The notes below the pieces were generated by a model. It saw only the letters and a list, made by a program, of their open reading frames with translations, did not search any database and had not been told where the DNA came from. From contig NZ_JACXBU010000013.1 of the NCBI RefSeq assembly GCF_014700075.1, positions 33,376-97,375 of the forward strand: a stretch of 64,000 bases of DNA, read 5' to 3'. Source of the DNA: Pseudomonas sp. JM0905a (lineage in GTDB: Bacteria > Pseudomonadota > Gammaproteobacteria > Pseudomonadales > Pseudomonadaceae). Below, piece after piece: positions 1 to 9,789 of the stretch. Numbering within the stretch: the first letter of the stretch is position 1; each line of letters opens with the position of its first letter. Both the position numbers and the translations under genes were made by a program.

Positions 1-1267
1 GCAGGTAATCCGACTGCGGATTGGCGCGACGGCCGAAACTGCCGCCGGCGTAAAGCTGCGTCAGGCTGACCTTCTCCACCGGAATGCCCAGGTACTTGGC
101 GATGGCCAGCTGGTCCACCGTCTGGAACTGCTCGCCGTTCCACACATCGCACTGGCCGGCGGACAACTTCACCAGGCAGTTCATCGGCTCCATGGCGGCG
201 TGGGCCAGATAGGGGAACTCGTAGTCGGCCTCGATCAGCTTGGCCGGTTGTGCCAGGGCCGCTGCGATGTCGCCTTGCTTGCCGGCGATCAGCCCTTCCT
301 TGCTCGCCGCCTCGCGGTAGCGGGCGAATATCTCCTCGCTGCCCAGCTTGAACGCCTTGCTTTCGTCCCACTCCACTATCAGGGCGTCACGACCCTGGCG
401 CGCGGCCCAGGTGTTCTTCGCCAGCACCGCCACACCGGCCCGGCCATGGGGCGTGTCCTTGAACTCCACCACCTCGACCACGCCGGGCACGGCCTTGGCC
501 TTGCCCGCATCGACGGACTTCGGCACCCCGCCGAAACGCGGCGGGTAGGCGACCACCGCCACCAGCATGCCGGGCAGCTTGAAGTCCTGGGTGAAGGTGG
601 CGCTGCCGTCGGTCTTGTCGGCGCTGTCCTTGCGAGACAGGCGCTCCTGGCCGATGAGCGTGAAGTCCTTGGGCGACTTGAGCTTCACCTCACTCGGCAG
701 GGGCTGGCGCGCCGCGGCCTCGGCCAGTTCACCGAAGCCGGCCTGCTTGCCGGACGCGGCATGGCTGACCACGCCCTTGCTCACGCTGATCTCCGAGGCT
801 GGCACCTTCCATTGCTCGGCGGCGGCGCCCACCAGCATGGCGCGGGCGCTGGCCCCCGCCTTGCGCATCTGCTCGAAGGAGTTGGCGATGGCCGAGCTGC
901 CGCCGGTGCCCTGCATCGGCCCAAAGGCGAGGTTGTTGTAGAGCGCGGCGTTGGCCGGTGCGCCCTCGACGCGTACCTGGTTCCAGTCGGCGTCCAGTTC
1001 CTCGGCCAGCAGGGTGGCGAGGCCCGTGTAGGTGCCCTGCCCCATCTCCACATGCTTGGCGAGGATGGTCACGCTGCCATCACCGGCGATACGGACGAAG
1101 GCATTGGGCGTGAAGGGTTCGGCCGTGGCAGCCAGCGCTTCGCCACCTTGCAGCAGCGGTGCGAAGGCGATGCCGAGGGCGAAGCCGCCGCTGCCCTTGA
1201 GGAAGGTGCGCCGGCTGACCTTGAGGATGCCGCTGGCCGCCCGGGTTTCGGTTTCGAAAGTGCCCAT
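1..1267 (-). CDS. Xanthine dehydrogenase/isoquinoline 1-oxidoreductase-type molybdopterin-binding subunit (partial)
   Basis: Large molybdenum-cofactor subunit of a two-subunit aldehyde/N-heterocycle hydroxylase; only the N-terminal 422 residues are inside the window. It begins MGTFETETRAASG and carries a twin-arginine signal (SRRTFLKGSGG, about residues 18-28), as in IorB-type periplasmic subunits. The region after it (VEMGQGTYTGLATLLAEELD) is the family's first molybdopterin contact block. The start at 1267 follows a GAGGAGA ribosome site. It lies 11 bp downstream of the [2Fe-2S] subunit gene in the same direction, so the two form one operon. Electrons would pass from this subunit to the Fe-S subunit and then to a membrane cytochrome. 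Substrate is unknown; isoquinoline oxidoreductase is the nearest named family, and an aldehyde dehydrogenase role is the main alternative. Confidence 0.85.
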   Translation of the reverse strand, partial: MGTFETETRAASGILKVSRRTFLKGSGGFALGIAFAPLLQGGEALAATAEPFTPNAFVRIAGDGSVTILAKHVEMGQGTYTGLATLLAEELDADWNQVRVEGAPANAALYNNLAFGPMQGTGGSSAIANSFEQMRKAGASARAMLVGAAAEQWKVPASEISVSKGVVSHAASGKQAGFGELAEAAARQPLPSEVKLKSPKDFTLIGQERLSRKDSADKTDGSATFTQDFKLPGMLVAVVAYPPRFGGVPKSVDAGKAKAVPGVVEVVEFKDTPHGRAGVAVLAKNTWAARQGRDALIVEWDESKAFKLGSEEIFARYREAASKEGLIAGKQGDIAAALAQPAKLIEADYEFPYLAHAAMEPMNCLVKLSAGQCDVWNGEQFQTVDQLAIAKYLGIPVEKVSLTQLYAGGSFGRRANPQSDYL

Positions 1268-1278
1268 GTCGATTCTCC

Positions 1279-1737
1279 TCAAGCCAGGGTGCCGGCGGCT
1301 TCATGGATGGCGGCGCGAATCCGCACGTAGGTGGCGCAGCGGCAGATGTTGCCACTCATGGCCGCGTCGATATCGGCATCGCTCGGTTTGGGGTTGCCCC
1401 GCAGCAGCGCGGTGGCAGACATGATCTGCCCGGACTGGCAGTAACCGCACTGCACCACGTCGAGCTTGCGCCAGGCGGCCTGCACGGCCTTGCCTACCGG
1501 GTCTTCGCTCACCGCCTCGACCGTAGTGATCTTCTTGCCCACCACCGCTGAAACTGGCGTGACGCAGGAGCGGGTCGCCTGGCCGTCGATATGCACGGTG
1601 CAGGCTCCGCACAGGGCCATGCCGCAGCCGTACTTGGTGCCCGTCAGGTTGGCGACGTCGCGCAGGGCCCACAGCAGGGGCATGTCCGCAGGGACGTCGA
1701 GTTCGTGGTCCTTGCCGTTCAGGTTGAGAGTAATCAT
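1279..1737 (-). CDS. [2Fe-2S]-binding subunit of a molybdenum hydroxylase (IorA-like)
   Basis: Small electron-transfer subunit of 152 residues, the usual size. The plant-type ferredoxin cluster is bound by the N-terminal motif [15 protein letters not shown], followed by a fourth Cys about 11 residues on (RSC). The second cluster uses [10 protein letters not shown] and NICRCATY near the C terminus. The start at 1737 ([14 protein letters not shown]) fits the family; a longer frame reaches back to 1824, but the added residues look unlike the family. It is the first gene of the operon with the molybdopterin subunit. The AraC regulator just upstream, in the same orientation, is the likely controller. 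Family assignment is secure, substrate is not. Confidence 0.9.
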   Translation of the reverse strand: MITLNLNGKDHELDVPADMPLLWALRDVANLTGTKYGCGMALCGACTVHIDGQATRSCVTPVSAVVGKKITTVEAVSEDPVGKAVQAAWRKLDVVQCGYCQSGQIMSATALLRGNPKPSDADIDAAMSGNICRCATYVRIRAAIHEAAGTLA

Positions 1738-1840
1738 CAGGCTCACCACCTCGGTCTGGATGGTTCGGGAAAAGCCGCCCGGCAGCGCCGAACGGGCATT
1801 CAGGATAAGGATGGTCCAGTGCACACCTGCCGGGGCGGTT

Positions 1841-2770
1841 TCACGCCGACTGGCGCAGGCGCGCGATGTCCCGCACGGGCGGTGCGCCGAACAGCCGGCT
1901 GTATTCGCGGCTGAACTGCGACGGGCTTTCGTAGCCCACCCGGCCGCCGGCGCTGGCGGCGTCCAGGGCTTCCACCAGCATCAGCCGGCGCGCCTCCTGC
2001 AGGCGCAATTGCTTCTGGAACTGCAGCGGGCTCATGGCCGTCATCGCCTTGAAGTGGTGATGCAGCGCCGAGGCGCTCATGTTCACTTCGCTGGCCAGGC
2101 GTTCGATCTGTAGCGGCTGGTGGAAGTTCTTGCGCAACCAGTTCACCGCCCGGCCGATGCGGTGCCCCTGGGTGCCGCTGCTGGCGATCTGGCGCAGCTG
2201 CGCGCACTGCTCGCCGCGCAGCAGGCGATAGAGAATCTCGCGGCGCACCAGCGGCGCCAGCGCGGGGATGTCTTCGGGGGTATCCAGCAGCCGTACAAGG
2301 CGCAGCACGGCGTCCTGCAGCGAATCACCCAGTCCGCTGACCGACAGGCAGCGCGGACAGGATTGCGGCGCAGGCGTGGGAATCGGCAGCTCCATCAGCA
2401 AGGTGCTGATTTCCTTGGGGTCGAGTTCCAGACGCAGGCTGAGGAACGGCACCTCGGGGCTGGCCTCGGTGACCTGGCCGATCACCGGCAGGTCAACGGA
2501 CACCACCAGGTATTCCGACGGCCCGTAGTAATAGGTTTCTTCACCCAGCAGCACTTTCTTGCGCCCCTGCACCACGAGCCCTAGGGCGGGCTCGTAAAGG
2601 CAGTGCAGCGGCTCGCTGGGCTGGGTCGCGCGATACAGGATGAGGCCCGGAATGGCAGTTTCCAGCAGCCCGCCCTGGCGGGTGAATCGTTCAATGAGCT
2701 GCACCAGCTCCTGCTGCTGGCGCGCGACGGAATCGGATTCCTGAGTGGCGAGGAATGCATGTGCATTCAT
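1841..2770 (-). CDS. AraC-family transcriptional regulator
   Basis: DNA-binding regulator of 309 residues. The N-terminal 150 or so residues form an AraC_N cupin-like sensor ([19 protein letters not shown], then [19 protein letters not shown]). The C-terminal 100 hold two helix-turn-helix units: [20 protein letters not shown], then [22 protein letters not shown] chose Met at 2770 ([13 protein letters not shown]) over the frame start at 2809, because the preceding 13 residues do not look like protein and MNAHAF aligns with usual family starts. It sits 103 bp upstream of the molybdenum hydroxylase operon on the same strand and probably controls it. The inducer is unknown. Confidence 0.88.
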   Translation of the reverse strand: MNAHAFLATQESDSVARQQQELVQLIERFTRQGGLLETAIPGLILYRATQPSEPLHCLYEPALGLVVQGRKKVLLGEETYYYGPSEYLVVSVDLPVIGQVTEASPEVPFLSLRLELDPKEISTLLMELPIPTPAPQSCPRCLSVSGLGDSLQDAVLRLVRLLDTPEDIPALAPLVRREILYRLLRGEQCAQLRQIASSGTQGHRIGRAVNWLRKNFHQPLQIERLASEVNMSASALHHHFKAMTAMSPLQFQKQLRLQEARRLMLVEALDAASAGGRVGYESPSQFSREYSRLFGAPPVRDIARLRQSA

Positions 2771-2967
2771 GGTTTGGACCCTCGGGGAAGATGGGCCAAC
2801 TCTACCCATGGCTTGCAGGCTAGTCTCGCGATCGGGAGTGGTTCAGGAGGATCAGGCAATAATCCAGCAGGATTCGGCTATCGACCCAGCCGCCTCGCGC
2901 GGCACACTGCCCAACATTCCACAACAAGACAGATTCGGGGCGGACCCAACGGCCCGCCCCGCCTTCC

Positions 2968-3990
2968 TCAGTCGGCAACCTTCATCACCACACGCCCACC
3001 TGCCGGGCAAGTTTCCATGTGGCGGTTGGCCTCGACGAAGTCCTCGAACGCGAATACGCGATCAATCGGAGGCTTCAACAGATGATCACGGGTCATCTGG
3101 TTTATATGGTCCAGCGCCCGCTTGACCGCTGCCTCATTGGCCTCGATGCCCAGCTCCGGAGAACCGGTGAAGTCGAGTACGCAATGACGATAGAACTGCA
3201 GATGTTTCTTGAACGCGGCGCAGGCCGGGAACGCGGTGTCGTTGCCGCCGTTGCAGCCATAGACCACCAGCTTGCCGCGCTGCGCGGCGACGTCGCCCAG
3301 GAGCTTCATCTGCTGGCCGGCGCACTGGTCCAGGACCACTTCGACGCCTTTGCCCTGGGTGAAGCGCTCGACTTCCAGGACCAGGTCCTGCTCCTCGGTG
3401 ACGATGATCTTGTCGGCACCCAATTGCTTGAGGAAGGCACGGCTTTCCGGGTAGCTGGTGGAGGCGATGACCTTGGCACCCAACGCCTTCGCGAGCTGTA
3501 CCGTCTGCGGTGCCAGGCAGTGCCCGGCCTCGGTGACCAGAACGTGCTGGCCAGGCTTCACGCCGCCCAGGTCGACCAGGGCGAAATAGGCCATCAGCAG
3601 TGCCGTGTAATGAATGCTGGCTTCCTCCGGCGTCAGCGCGTCGGGATAGGCAACCAGGCCGCCACGCGGCATCAGGACCAGGTCGCCCCAGGCCGGATGC
3701 TGGCTCGGCGTGCTGGCCGGGAAGCTGGCAACGGGCGTGCCGACGGCCAGGTCTTCAACGCCTTCGCCAACGGCTTCCACGATGCCGGCCATCTCCGAGC
3801 CAAGGCCGGAGGGTAATTTCGCCGCCTGTTCGGCCGCCAGGTTCTGCCGCCAGAGCACGTCCCTCCAGCCCACACCCAGGGCCTGGGTACGCACCAGCAC
3901 TTCACCCGGCCCCGGGACGGGGGTCGGCAGCTCATCCAGCTGGAGGACTTCGGGGCCTCCGAACTGATGGAAACGGATCATGCGGGACAT
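2968..3990 (-). CDS. mexS: MexS, medium-chain oxidoreductase modulating mexEF-oprN
   Basis: NAD(P)-dependent medium-chain dehydrogenase/reductase of 340 residues. In P. aeruginosa, MexS lowers a metabolic or electrophile stress signal, and its loss turns on MexT and the MexEF-OprN pump. The protein begins MSRMIRFHQFGGPEVLQL, typical of quinone-oxidoreductase-like MDRs, has the GLGSEMAGIVEAVGEGV segment, and lacks the GHE zinc ligands of true alcohol dehydrogenases. The start at 3990 is preceded by GAGGT at good spacing; upstream in-frame Mets (4065, 4017) have no such site. It is transcribed away from mexT with about 160 bp between them, as in PAO1, which is strong support for the name. Confidence 0.88.
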   Translation of the reverse strand: MSRMIRFHQFGGPEVLQLDELPTPVPGPGEVLVRTQALGVGWRDVLWRQNLAAEQAAKLPSGLGSEMAGIVEAVGEGVEDLAVGTPVASFPASTPSQHPAWGDLVLMPRGGLVAYPDALTPEEASIHYTALLMAYFALVDLGGVKPGQHVLVTEAGHCLAPQTVQLAKALGAKVIASTSYPESRAFLKQLGADKIIVTEEQDLVLEVERFTQGKGVEVVLDQCAGQQMKLLGDVAAQRGKLVVYGCNGGNDTAFPACAAFKKHLQFYRHCVLDFTGSPELGIEANEAAVKRALDHINQMTRDHLLKPPIDRVFAFEDFVEANRHMETCPAGGRVVMKVAD

Positions 3991-4152
3991 CACATACCTC
4001 GCCTGTTGACTCTTCATAGCCACGGACTCTATCCGGGCTTTATCCACAAAACCACCCGCAGCCATTGATAGTTGTCATAAACGGCGATGATGTGAGCCTT
4101 GACGACCGGACCGGGGAATTGCACCTTTCACACATTAATTACGGATGATTCC

Positions 4153-5070
4153 ATGAACCGGAACGACCTGCGAAGAGTTGACCTCAACCTTCTTATAGTG
4201 TTCGAGACGCTCATGCATGAGCGCAGCGTGACACGCGCAGCGGAAAAGCTCTTCCTCGGCCAGCCGGCGATCAGCGCGGCGCTGGCGCGACTGCGCACCC
4301 TGTTCGACGATCCGCTGTTCGTCCGTACCGGCCGCAGCATGGAGCCCTCGGCGCGAGCCGTGGAAATCTTTGCCCTGCTCTCCCCGGCCCTGGACTCCAT
4401 CTCCACTGCCGTCAGCCGTGCCGCCGACTTCGACCCGGCCACCAGCAATGCGGTGTTCCGCATTGGCCTGTCGGACGACGTGGAGTTCGCCCTGCTTCCT
4501 GCCCTGCTCCGCCGCCTGCGCGCCGAAGCTCCTGGCGTGGTGCTGGTGGTACGGCGCACCAACTACCTGTTGATGCCCAACCTGCTGGCCTCCGGCGAAA
4601 TTTCCGTCGGCGTCGCCTACACGGAGGAACTGCCGGCCAACGCCAAGCGCAAGACCTTGCGACGCTCCAAGCCCAAGCTGCTGCGCGCCGACTCGGTGCC
4701 CGGCGCGCTGAGCCTGGACGACTACTGCGAACGGCCCCATGCCCTGGTGTCCTTTGCCGGCGACCTGGGTGGCTTCGTTGATGAGGAACTGGCCAAGGTA
4801 GGCAAGACCCGCAAGGTCGTGCTCGCCGTGCCGCAGTTCAACGGGCTTGGCACCCTGCTCGCGGGTACCGATCTGGTGGCGATGGTGCCGGACTACACCG
4901 CCTCCGCCCTGACCGCCGCCGGTGGCCTGCGCGCCGAGGACCCGCCCATGCCGACCCAGGCATTCGAGCTATCCATGGCCTGGCGCGGCGCCCAGGACAA
5001 CGACCCCGCCGAGCGCTGGCTGCGTTCGCGCATCCAGATGTACTGCGGCGATCCGGATAGTCTGGAATAG
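4153..5070 (+). CDS. mexT: MexT, LysR-type activator of mexEF-oprN
   Basis: LysR regulator of 305 residues that activates the downstream pump operon and mexS. The N-terminal winged helix begins MNRNDLRRVDLNLLIVFETL and includes ERSVTRAAEKLFLGQPAISA. The effector domain contains DDVEFALLPALLRRLRAEAP and ends near GDPDSL, matching my recollection of P. aeruginosa MexT. The start at 4153 gives the canonical N terminus. The segment at 4257-4264 has one copy of CGGCCAGC followed by CGGCGATC. Many PAO1 isolates carry a tandem 8-bp duplication here that breaks the frame, so this allele is the intact, functional form. It lies 274 bp upstream of mexE. Confidence 0.93.
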   Translation: MNRNDLRRVDLNLLIVFETLMHERSVTRAAEKLFLGQPAISAALARLRTLFDDPLFVRTGRSMEPSARAVEIFALLSPALDSISTAVSRAADFDPATSNAVFRIGLSDDVEFALLPALLRRLRAEAPGVVLVVRRTNYLLMPNLLASGEISVGVAYTEELPANAKRKTLRRSKPKLLRADSVPGALSLDDYCERPHALVSFAGDLGGFVDEELAKVGKTRKVVLAVPQFNGLGTLLAGTDLVAMVPDYTASALTAAGGLRAEDPPMPTQAFELSMAWRGAQDNDPAERWLRSRIQMYCGDPDSLE

Positions 5071-5090
5071 ACAACCCGCTCGCTCTGCTT

Positions 5091-5190
5091 CCTGTAAGGG
5101 CGAATTCATTCGCCAAGCAGGCCGAAGGTCTGCCCCATCAGTCTCTCAGGGGATGCTCCGCATCCCTTGGCGATTGAAATCGCCCCTACA
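5091..5190. repeat. REP/BIME palindromic repeat
   Basis: Two inverted Pseudomonas REP half-sites: GGGCGAATTCATTCGCC near 5098-5114 and GGCGATTGAAATCGCCCC near 5169-5186, separated by about 55 bp. It lies just downstream of mexT and could form the end of its message. Confidence 0.85.
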
Positions 5191-5242
5191 AATCCTGATC
5201 CACCCCCAGACCATCAACAAATCCATAACCCTGCCCTGATCA

Positions 5243-5257
5243 ATCACTTCCAGTGAT
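5243..5257 (+). promoter_or_regulatory. Nod-box-like MexT binding site upstream of mexE
   Basis: ATCACTTCCAGTGAT is a perfect inverted repeat of ATCAC with a 5-bp spacer and fits the LysR/nod-box rule ATC-N9-GAT. It lies 88 bp before the mexE start, in the interval where MexT acts in P. aeruginosa. Assignment to MexT is inferred from position and motif. Confidence 0.65.
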
Positions 5258-5344
5258 ATTCATCTTCAGGGCATTCGATTCGTCTGGTCGAATCCCAGCT
5301 TGCAGACTCCGCCCATTCATAAAACCAATTGGCGGAGCTGTCCC

Positions 5345-6589
5345 ATGGAAGCACTTCACAAGAATCTCTGGCGTTACCCACTTACCCTTGCGGCAGCAGT
5401 GGTACTGGTCGCCTGTGGCAAGGCACCGGAAGCCAACCTCAACCACGCAGCCCCCAAAGTCTCCGTCGCCGAGGTGATCGAGCAGCCCCTCAACGAGTGG
5501 GATGAGTTCACCGGCCGCCTGGAAGCCCCCGAATCCGTCGAAATCCGTCCGCGCGTCTCCGGCTACATCGACCGAGTGGCCTTCGACGAAGGCAGCCTGG
5601 TGAAGAAAGGCGACCTGCTGTTCCAGATCGACCCGCGCCCATTCGAGGCGGAGGTCAAGCGCCTGGAAGCCCAGCTGCAACAGGCCCGCGCCAACCAGAA
5701 CCGTGCCGCCAACGAAGCCCGTCGCGGCGAGCGTCTGCGCCAGACCAACGCCATCTCTGCCGAACTGGCCGACGCGCGCACCACTGCCGCGGTCGAAGCC
5801 CAGGCTGCAGTTGCCGCCACCCAGGCCGAGCTCGACAACGCCAAGCTCAACCTCAGCTTCACCCGCGTGACCGCGCCCATCGATGGCCGCGTCAGCCGTG
5901 CCGAAATCACCGAAGGCAACCTGGTCAACGCCAGCCAGTCGCTGCTGACCTCCGTGGTGTCCACCGACAAGGTCTACGCCTACTTCGACGCCGACGAACG
6001 CGCCTTCCTCAAATACGTGGAACTGGCCCGCAAGACCGGCTCCGACACCCGCGCTGCCAGCCCGGTGTACATGGGCCTGTCCAGCGAAACCGGCAACCCG
6101 CACCTGGGACAGCTGGACTTCCTCGACAACCAGGTCAACCCGCGCACCGGCACCATCCGTGGCCGCGCCGTGTTCGACAACAAGGACGGCCGCTTCACCC
6201 CCGGTCTCTACGCCCGCATCAAGCTGGTGGGCAGCGAGACCTACCCCGCCGCACTGATCAAGGACGAAGCCATCGGTACTGACCTGGGCAAGAAATTCGT
6301 CCTGGTGCTCGGTGACGACAACAAGGTGAATTACCGCTCCATCGAGCTGGGTCCGAAGCTGGAAGGCCTGCGCATCGTCCGCAACGGCCTGGCCAAGGGC
6401 GAGAAGATCGTCGTCAACGGCCTGCAGCGCGCCATGCCGGGCGCCCCGGTGGAACCGGAAGCCGTGCCCATGGCCGACGAAGCCACCCTCGACCAGCTGG
6501 CCCGCCTGCGCCAGTCCGTGGAAGAGCGCGACGCACCGCGCGTTGCCGAGCAGAACGCCACCAAACCTTCCGTCGGTCCGCGCGGCTGA
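5345..6589 (+). CDS. mexE: MexE, RND efflux periplasmic adaptor
   Basis: Membrane-fusion subunit (414 residues) that bridges MexF and OprN. It has a lipoprotein signal (LAAAVVLVACG, acylated Cys near residue 24). A lipoyl half-motif (VSGYIDRVAFDEGSLVKKGD) leads into an alpha-helical hairpin (about residues 100-165), a second lipoyl half (FTRVTAPIDGRVSRAEI), then beta-barrel and membrane-proximal domains (NQVNPRTGTIRGRAVFDN). The start at 5345 (MEALHKNLWRYPL) gives the proper signal; the frame start at 5300 adds 15 unsupported residues. It is first in an operon with mexF 11 bp downstream. Known substrates in P. aeruginosa are chloramphenicol, fluoroquinolones, trimethoprim and quinolone-signal precursors. 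Confidence 0.96.
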   Translation: MEALHKNLWRYPLTLAAAVVLVACGKAPEANLNHAAPKVSVAEVIEQPLNEWDEFTGRLEAPESVEIRPRVSGYIDRVAFDEGSLVKKGDLLFQIDPRPFEAEVKRLEAQLQQARANQNRAANEARRGERLRQTNAISAELADARTTAAVEAQAAVAATQAELDNAKLNLSFTRVTAPIDGRVSRAEITEGNLVNASQSLLTSVVSTDKVYAYFDADERAFLKYVELARKTGSDTRAASPVYMGLSSETGNPHLGQLDFLDNQVNPRTGTIRGRAVFDNKDGRFTPGLYARIKLVGSETYPAALIKDEAIGTDLGKKFVLVLGDDNKVNYRSIELGPKLEGLRIVRNGLAKGEKIVVNGLQRAMPGAPVEPEAVPMADEATLDQLARLRQSVEERDAPRVAEQNATKPSVGPRG

Positions 6590-6600
6590 GGTAGCACGCC

Positions 6601-9600
6601 ATGAATTTTTCCCAGTTCTTCATCCAGCGGCCGATCTTCGCCGCCGTGCTGTCGCTGCTGATCCTGATCGGCGGCGCCATCTCGCTGTTCCAGCTGCCCA
6701 TCAGCGAATACCCCGAAGTGGTACCGCCCACCGTAGTGGTACGCGCCACCTTCCCCGGCGCCAACCCCAAGGTGATCGGTGAAACCGTCGCCTCGCCGCT
6801 GGAGCAGGCCATCGTCGGCGTGGAAGGCATGCTCTACATGTCCTCCCAGGCCACCGCGGACGGCAAGCTGACCCTGACCATCACCTTCGCCCTGGGTACC
6901 GACCTGGACAACGCCCAGGTGCAGGTGCAGAACCGCGTGACCCGCACCGAGCCCAAGCTGCCGGAGGAAGTCACCCGGATCGGCATCACGGTCGACAAGG
7001 CCTCGCCCGACCTGACCATGGTCGTGCACCTGACCTCGCCCGATAACCGTTACGACATGCTCTACCTGTCCAACTACGCCGCGCTCAACGTCAAGGACGA
7101 GCTGGCGCGCCTGGACGGCGTGGGCGACGTGCAGCTGTTCGGCATGGGCGATTACTCCCTGCGCGTGTGGCTGGACCCGAACAAGGTGGCCTCGCGCAAC
7201 CTGACCGCCACCGACGTGGTCAACGCCATCCGCGAGCAGAACCGCCAGGTGGCCGCCGGTGCCCTCGGTGCCCCGCCGTCCAACGCCGGCAACAGCTTCC
7301 AGCTCTCGATCAACACCCAGGGCCGCCTGGTCACCGAGGAAGAGTTCGAGAACATCATCATCCGTTCCGGTGAAGACGGCGAAATCACTCGCCTGAAGGA
7401 CATCGCCCGTGTCGAGCTGGGCTCCAGCCAGTACGCCCTGCGTTCGCTGCTGAACAACCAGCCGGCCGTGGCCATTCCGGTATTCCAGCGCCCCGGTTCC
7501 AACGCCATCGAGATTTCCGATGCCGTCCGGGCACGCATGGCCGAGCTGAAGCAGAACTTCCCCCAGGGCATGGACTACGAAATCGTCTATGACCCGACCA
7601 TCTTCGTGCGCGGCTCCATCGAGGCCGTGGTCCACACCCTGCTCGAAGCCATCGTGCTCGTGGTCCTGGTGGTGATCCTGTTCCTGCAGACCTGGCGCGC
7701 CTCGATCATCCCGCTGGCCGCCGTGCCGGTGTCGCTGATCGGTACCTTCGCGGTGATGCACCTGTTCGGCTTCTCGTTGAATGCCCTGTCTCTGTTCGGC
7801 CTGGTGCTGGCCATCGGCATCGTGGTAGACGACGCCATCGTGGTCGTAGAAAACGTCGAGCGGAACATCGGCCTCGGCAAATCCCCCATCGACGCCACCC
7901 GCCAGGCCATGAAGGAAGTGACCGGCCCGATCATCGCCACCGCCCTCGTGCTGTGCGCCGTGTTCGTACCCACCGCCTTCATCTCCGGCCTCACCGGACA
8001 GTTCTACCAGCAGTTCGCCCTGACCATCGCCATTTCCACGGTGATCTCGGCCTTCAACTCGCTGACCCTGTCGCCGGCCCTGGCTGCCGTGCTGCTGAAG
8101 GATCACCACGCACCGAAGGACCGCTTCTCCCGCGTGCTCGACAAGCTGTTCGGCGGCTGGCTGTTCGGCCCGTTCAACCGCATGTTCGAACGTGCCGGCG
8201 GAGGTTATGTCGGCACCGTGCGCCGTGTGCTGCGCGGCAGCAGCATCGCCCTGGTGGTTTACGGCGGCCTGCTGGTGCTCGGCTACCTGGGCTTCTCCAG
8301 CACCCCGACCGGTTTCGTACCGCAGCAGGACAAGCAGTACCTGGTGGCCTTCGCCCAACTGCCGGACGCCGCCACCCTGGACCGCACCGAGGCCGTGATC
8401 AAGCGCATGTCGGAGATCGCCTCCAAGCATCCGGGCGTGGAGAACACCGTGGCCTTCCCGGGCCTGTCCATCAACGGTTTCACCAACAGCCCGAACAGCG
8501 GCATCGTGTTCACCCCGCTCAAGCCTTTCGATGAGCGCAAGGACCCGTCCATGTCCGCTGGCGCCATCGCGGCCGAACTGAACAAGCAGTTCGCCGACAT
8601 CCAGGACGCCTACATCGCGATCTTCCCGCCGCCCCCGGTACAGGGCCTCGGCACCATCGGCGGCTTCCGCCTGCAGGTCGAGGACCGTGGCAACCTGGGC
8701 TACGAGGAGCTGTACAAGCAGACCCAGAACATCATCGCCAAGGCGCGCCAGCTGCCGGAGCTGAACCCCATGTCGGTGTTCACCAGCTACCAGGTCAACG
8801 TGCCCCAGGTGGATGCCGCCATCGACCGCGAGAAGGCCAAGACCCACGGCGTGGCCATCAGCGACATCTTCGACACCATGCAGGTGTACCTGGGTTCGCT
8901 GTACGCCAACGACTTCAACCGCTTCGGCCGCACCTACCAGGTCAACGTCCAGGCAGAGCAGCAATTCCGCCTGGAACCCGAGCAGATCGGCCAGTTGAAG
9001 GTGCGCAACAACCGTGGCGAGATGATCCCGCTGTCCACCTTCGTCAAGGTGGAGAACAGCTCGGGCCCTGACCGCGTGATGCACTACAACGGCTTCATCA
9101 CCGCCGAGATCAACGGCGCTGCGGCCCCCGGCTACAGCTCCGGCCAGGCCGAAGCGGCGATCGCCAGGCTGCTGGAAGAAGAACTGCCCAACGGCATGAC
9201 CTACGAGTGGACCGACCTGACCTTCCAGCAGATCCTCGCTGGCAATACCGCGGTGTTCATCTTCCCGCTCTGCGTGCTGCTGGCCTTCCTGGTGCTGGCC
9301 GCCCAGTACGAGAGCTGGAGCCTGCCGCTGGCGGTGATCCTGATCGTGCCGACCGTGCTGTTCTCCGCCATCACCGGGGTGATCCTGGCCGGTAGCGACA
9401 ACAACATCTTCACCCAGATCGGCCTGATCGTACTGGTGGGCCTGGCGTGCAAGAACGCCATCCTCATCGTCGAGTTCGCCAAGGAGAAACAGGAAGAAGG
9501 CCTGGACCGCATCGCTGCCGTCCTGGAAGCCTGCCGCCTGCGTCTGCGCCCGATCCTGATGACCTCCATCGCCTTCATCATGGGTGTGGTGCCCCTGGTG

Positions 9601-9789
9601 ATCTCCTCCGGCGCCGGCGCCGAAATGCGTCACGCCATGGGTGTAGCGGTGTTCAGCGGGATGATCGGCGTGACCTTCTTCGGCCTGCTGCTGACCCCGG
9701 TGTTCTATGTCCTGATCCGCGGCTTCGTCGAAAAAGGCGAAGCCCGCAAGGCCGCCCGCGTCCAGAAACTGAAGGAAGCCCACGCATGA
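6601..9789 (+). CDS. mexF: MexF, RND inner-membrane efflux transporter
   Basis: Proton-driven RND pump of 1062 residues, the normal HAE1 family length. It starts MNFSQFFIQRPIFAAVLSLL (TM1), followed by a large periplasmic loop. The TM4 proton-relay segment is LVLAIGIVVDDAIVVVENVE, with the paired Asp residues. A second periplasmic loop follows, and the C-terminal TM bundle includes IGLIVLVGLACKNAILIVEF. No frame breaks were seen. It overlaps oprN by 4 bp (ATGA), indicating translational coupling. Long reading frames on the opposite strand are shadows created by codon bias. Confidence 0.97.
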   Translation: MNFSQFFIQRPIFAAVLSLLILIGGAISLFQLPISEYPEVVPPTVVVRATFPGANPKVIGETVASPLEQAIVGVEGMLYMSSQATADGKLTLTITFALGTDLDNAQVQVQNRVTRTEPKLPEEVTRIGITVDKASPDLTMVVHLTSPDNRYDMLYLSNYAALNVKDELARLDGVGDVQLFGMGDYSLRVWLDPNKVASRNLTATDVVNAIREQNRQVAAGALGAPPSNAGNSFQLSINTQGRLVTEEEFENIIIRSGEDGEITRLKDIARVELGSSQYALRSLLNNQPAVAIPVFQRPGSNAIEISDAVRARMAELKQNFPQGMDYEIVYDPTIFVRGSIEAVVHTLLEAIVLVVLVVILFLQTWRASIIPLAAVPVSLIGTFAVMHLFGFSLNALSLFGLVLAIGIVVDDAIVVVENVERNIGLGKSPIDATRQAMKEVTGPIIATALVLCAVFVPTAFISGLTGQFYQQFALTIAISTVISAFNSLTLSPALAAVLLKDHHAPKDRFSRVLDKLFGGWLFGPFNRMFERAGGGYVGTVRRVLRGSSIALVVYGGLLVLGYLGFSSTPTGFVPQQDKQYLVAFAQLPDAATLDRTEAVIKRMSEIASKHPGVENTVAFPGLSINGFTNSPNSGIVFTPLKPFDERKDPSMSAGAIAAELNKQFADIQDAYIAIFPPPPVQGLGTIGGFRLQVEDRGNLGYEELYKQTQNIIAKARQLPELNPMSVFTSYQVNVPQVDAAIDREKAKTHGVAISDIFDTMQVYLGSLYANDFNRFGRTYQVNVQAEQQFRLEPEQIGQLKVRNNRGEMIPLSTFVKVENSSGPDRVMHYNGFITAEINGAAAPGYSSGQAEAAIARLLEEELPNGMTYEWTDLTFQQILAGNTAVFIFPLCVLLAFLVLAAQYESWSLPLAVILIVPTVLFSAITGVILAGSDNNIFTQIGLIVLVGLACKNAILIVEFAKEKQEEGLDRIAAVLEACRLRLRPILMTSIAFIMGVVPLVISSGAGAEMRHAMGVAVFSGMIGVTFFGLLLTPVFYVLIRGFVEKGEARKAARVQKLKEAHA

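Noticed and set aside
200..1330. 376-codon plus-strand frame opposite the molybdopterin subunit
   Set aside because: The minus strand encodes a clear IorB-like protein with a Tat signal; the plus-strand frame is its shadow.
6331..9783. 1150-codon open frame on the minus strand opposite mexF
   Set aside because: It is exactly antisense to mexF and part of mexE; low-complexity His, Gly and Asp content is a shadow of GC-rich codon bias.
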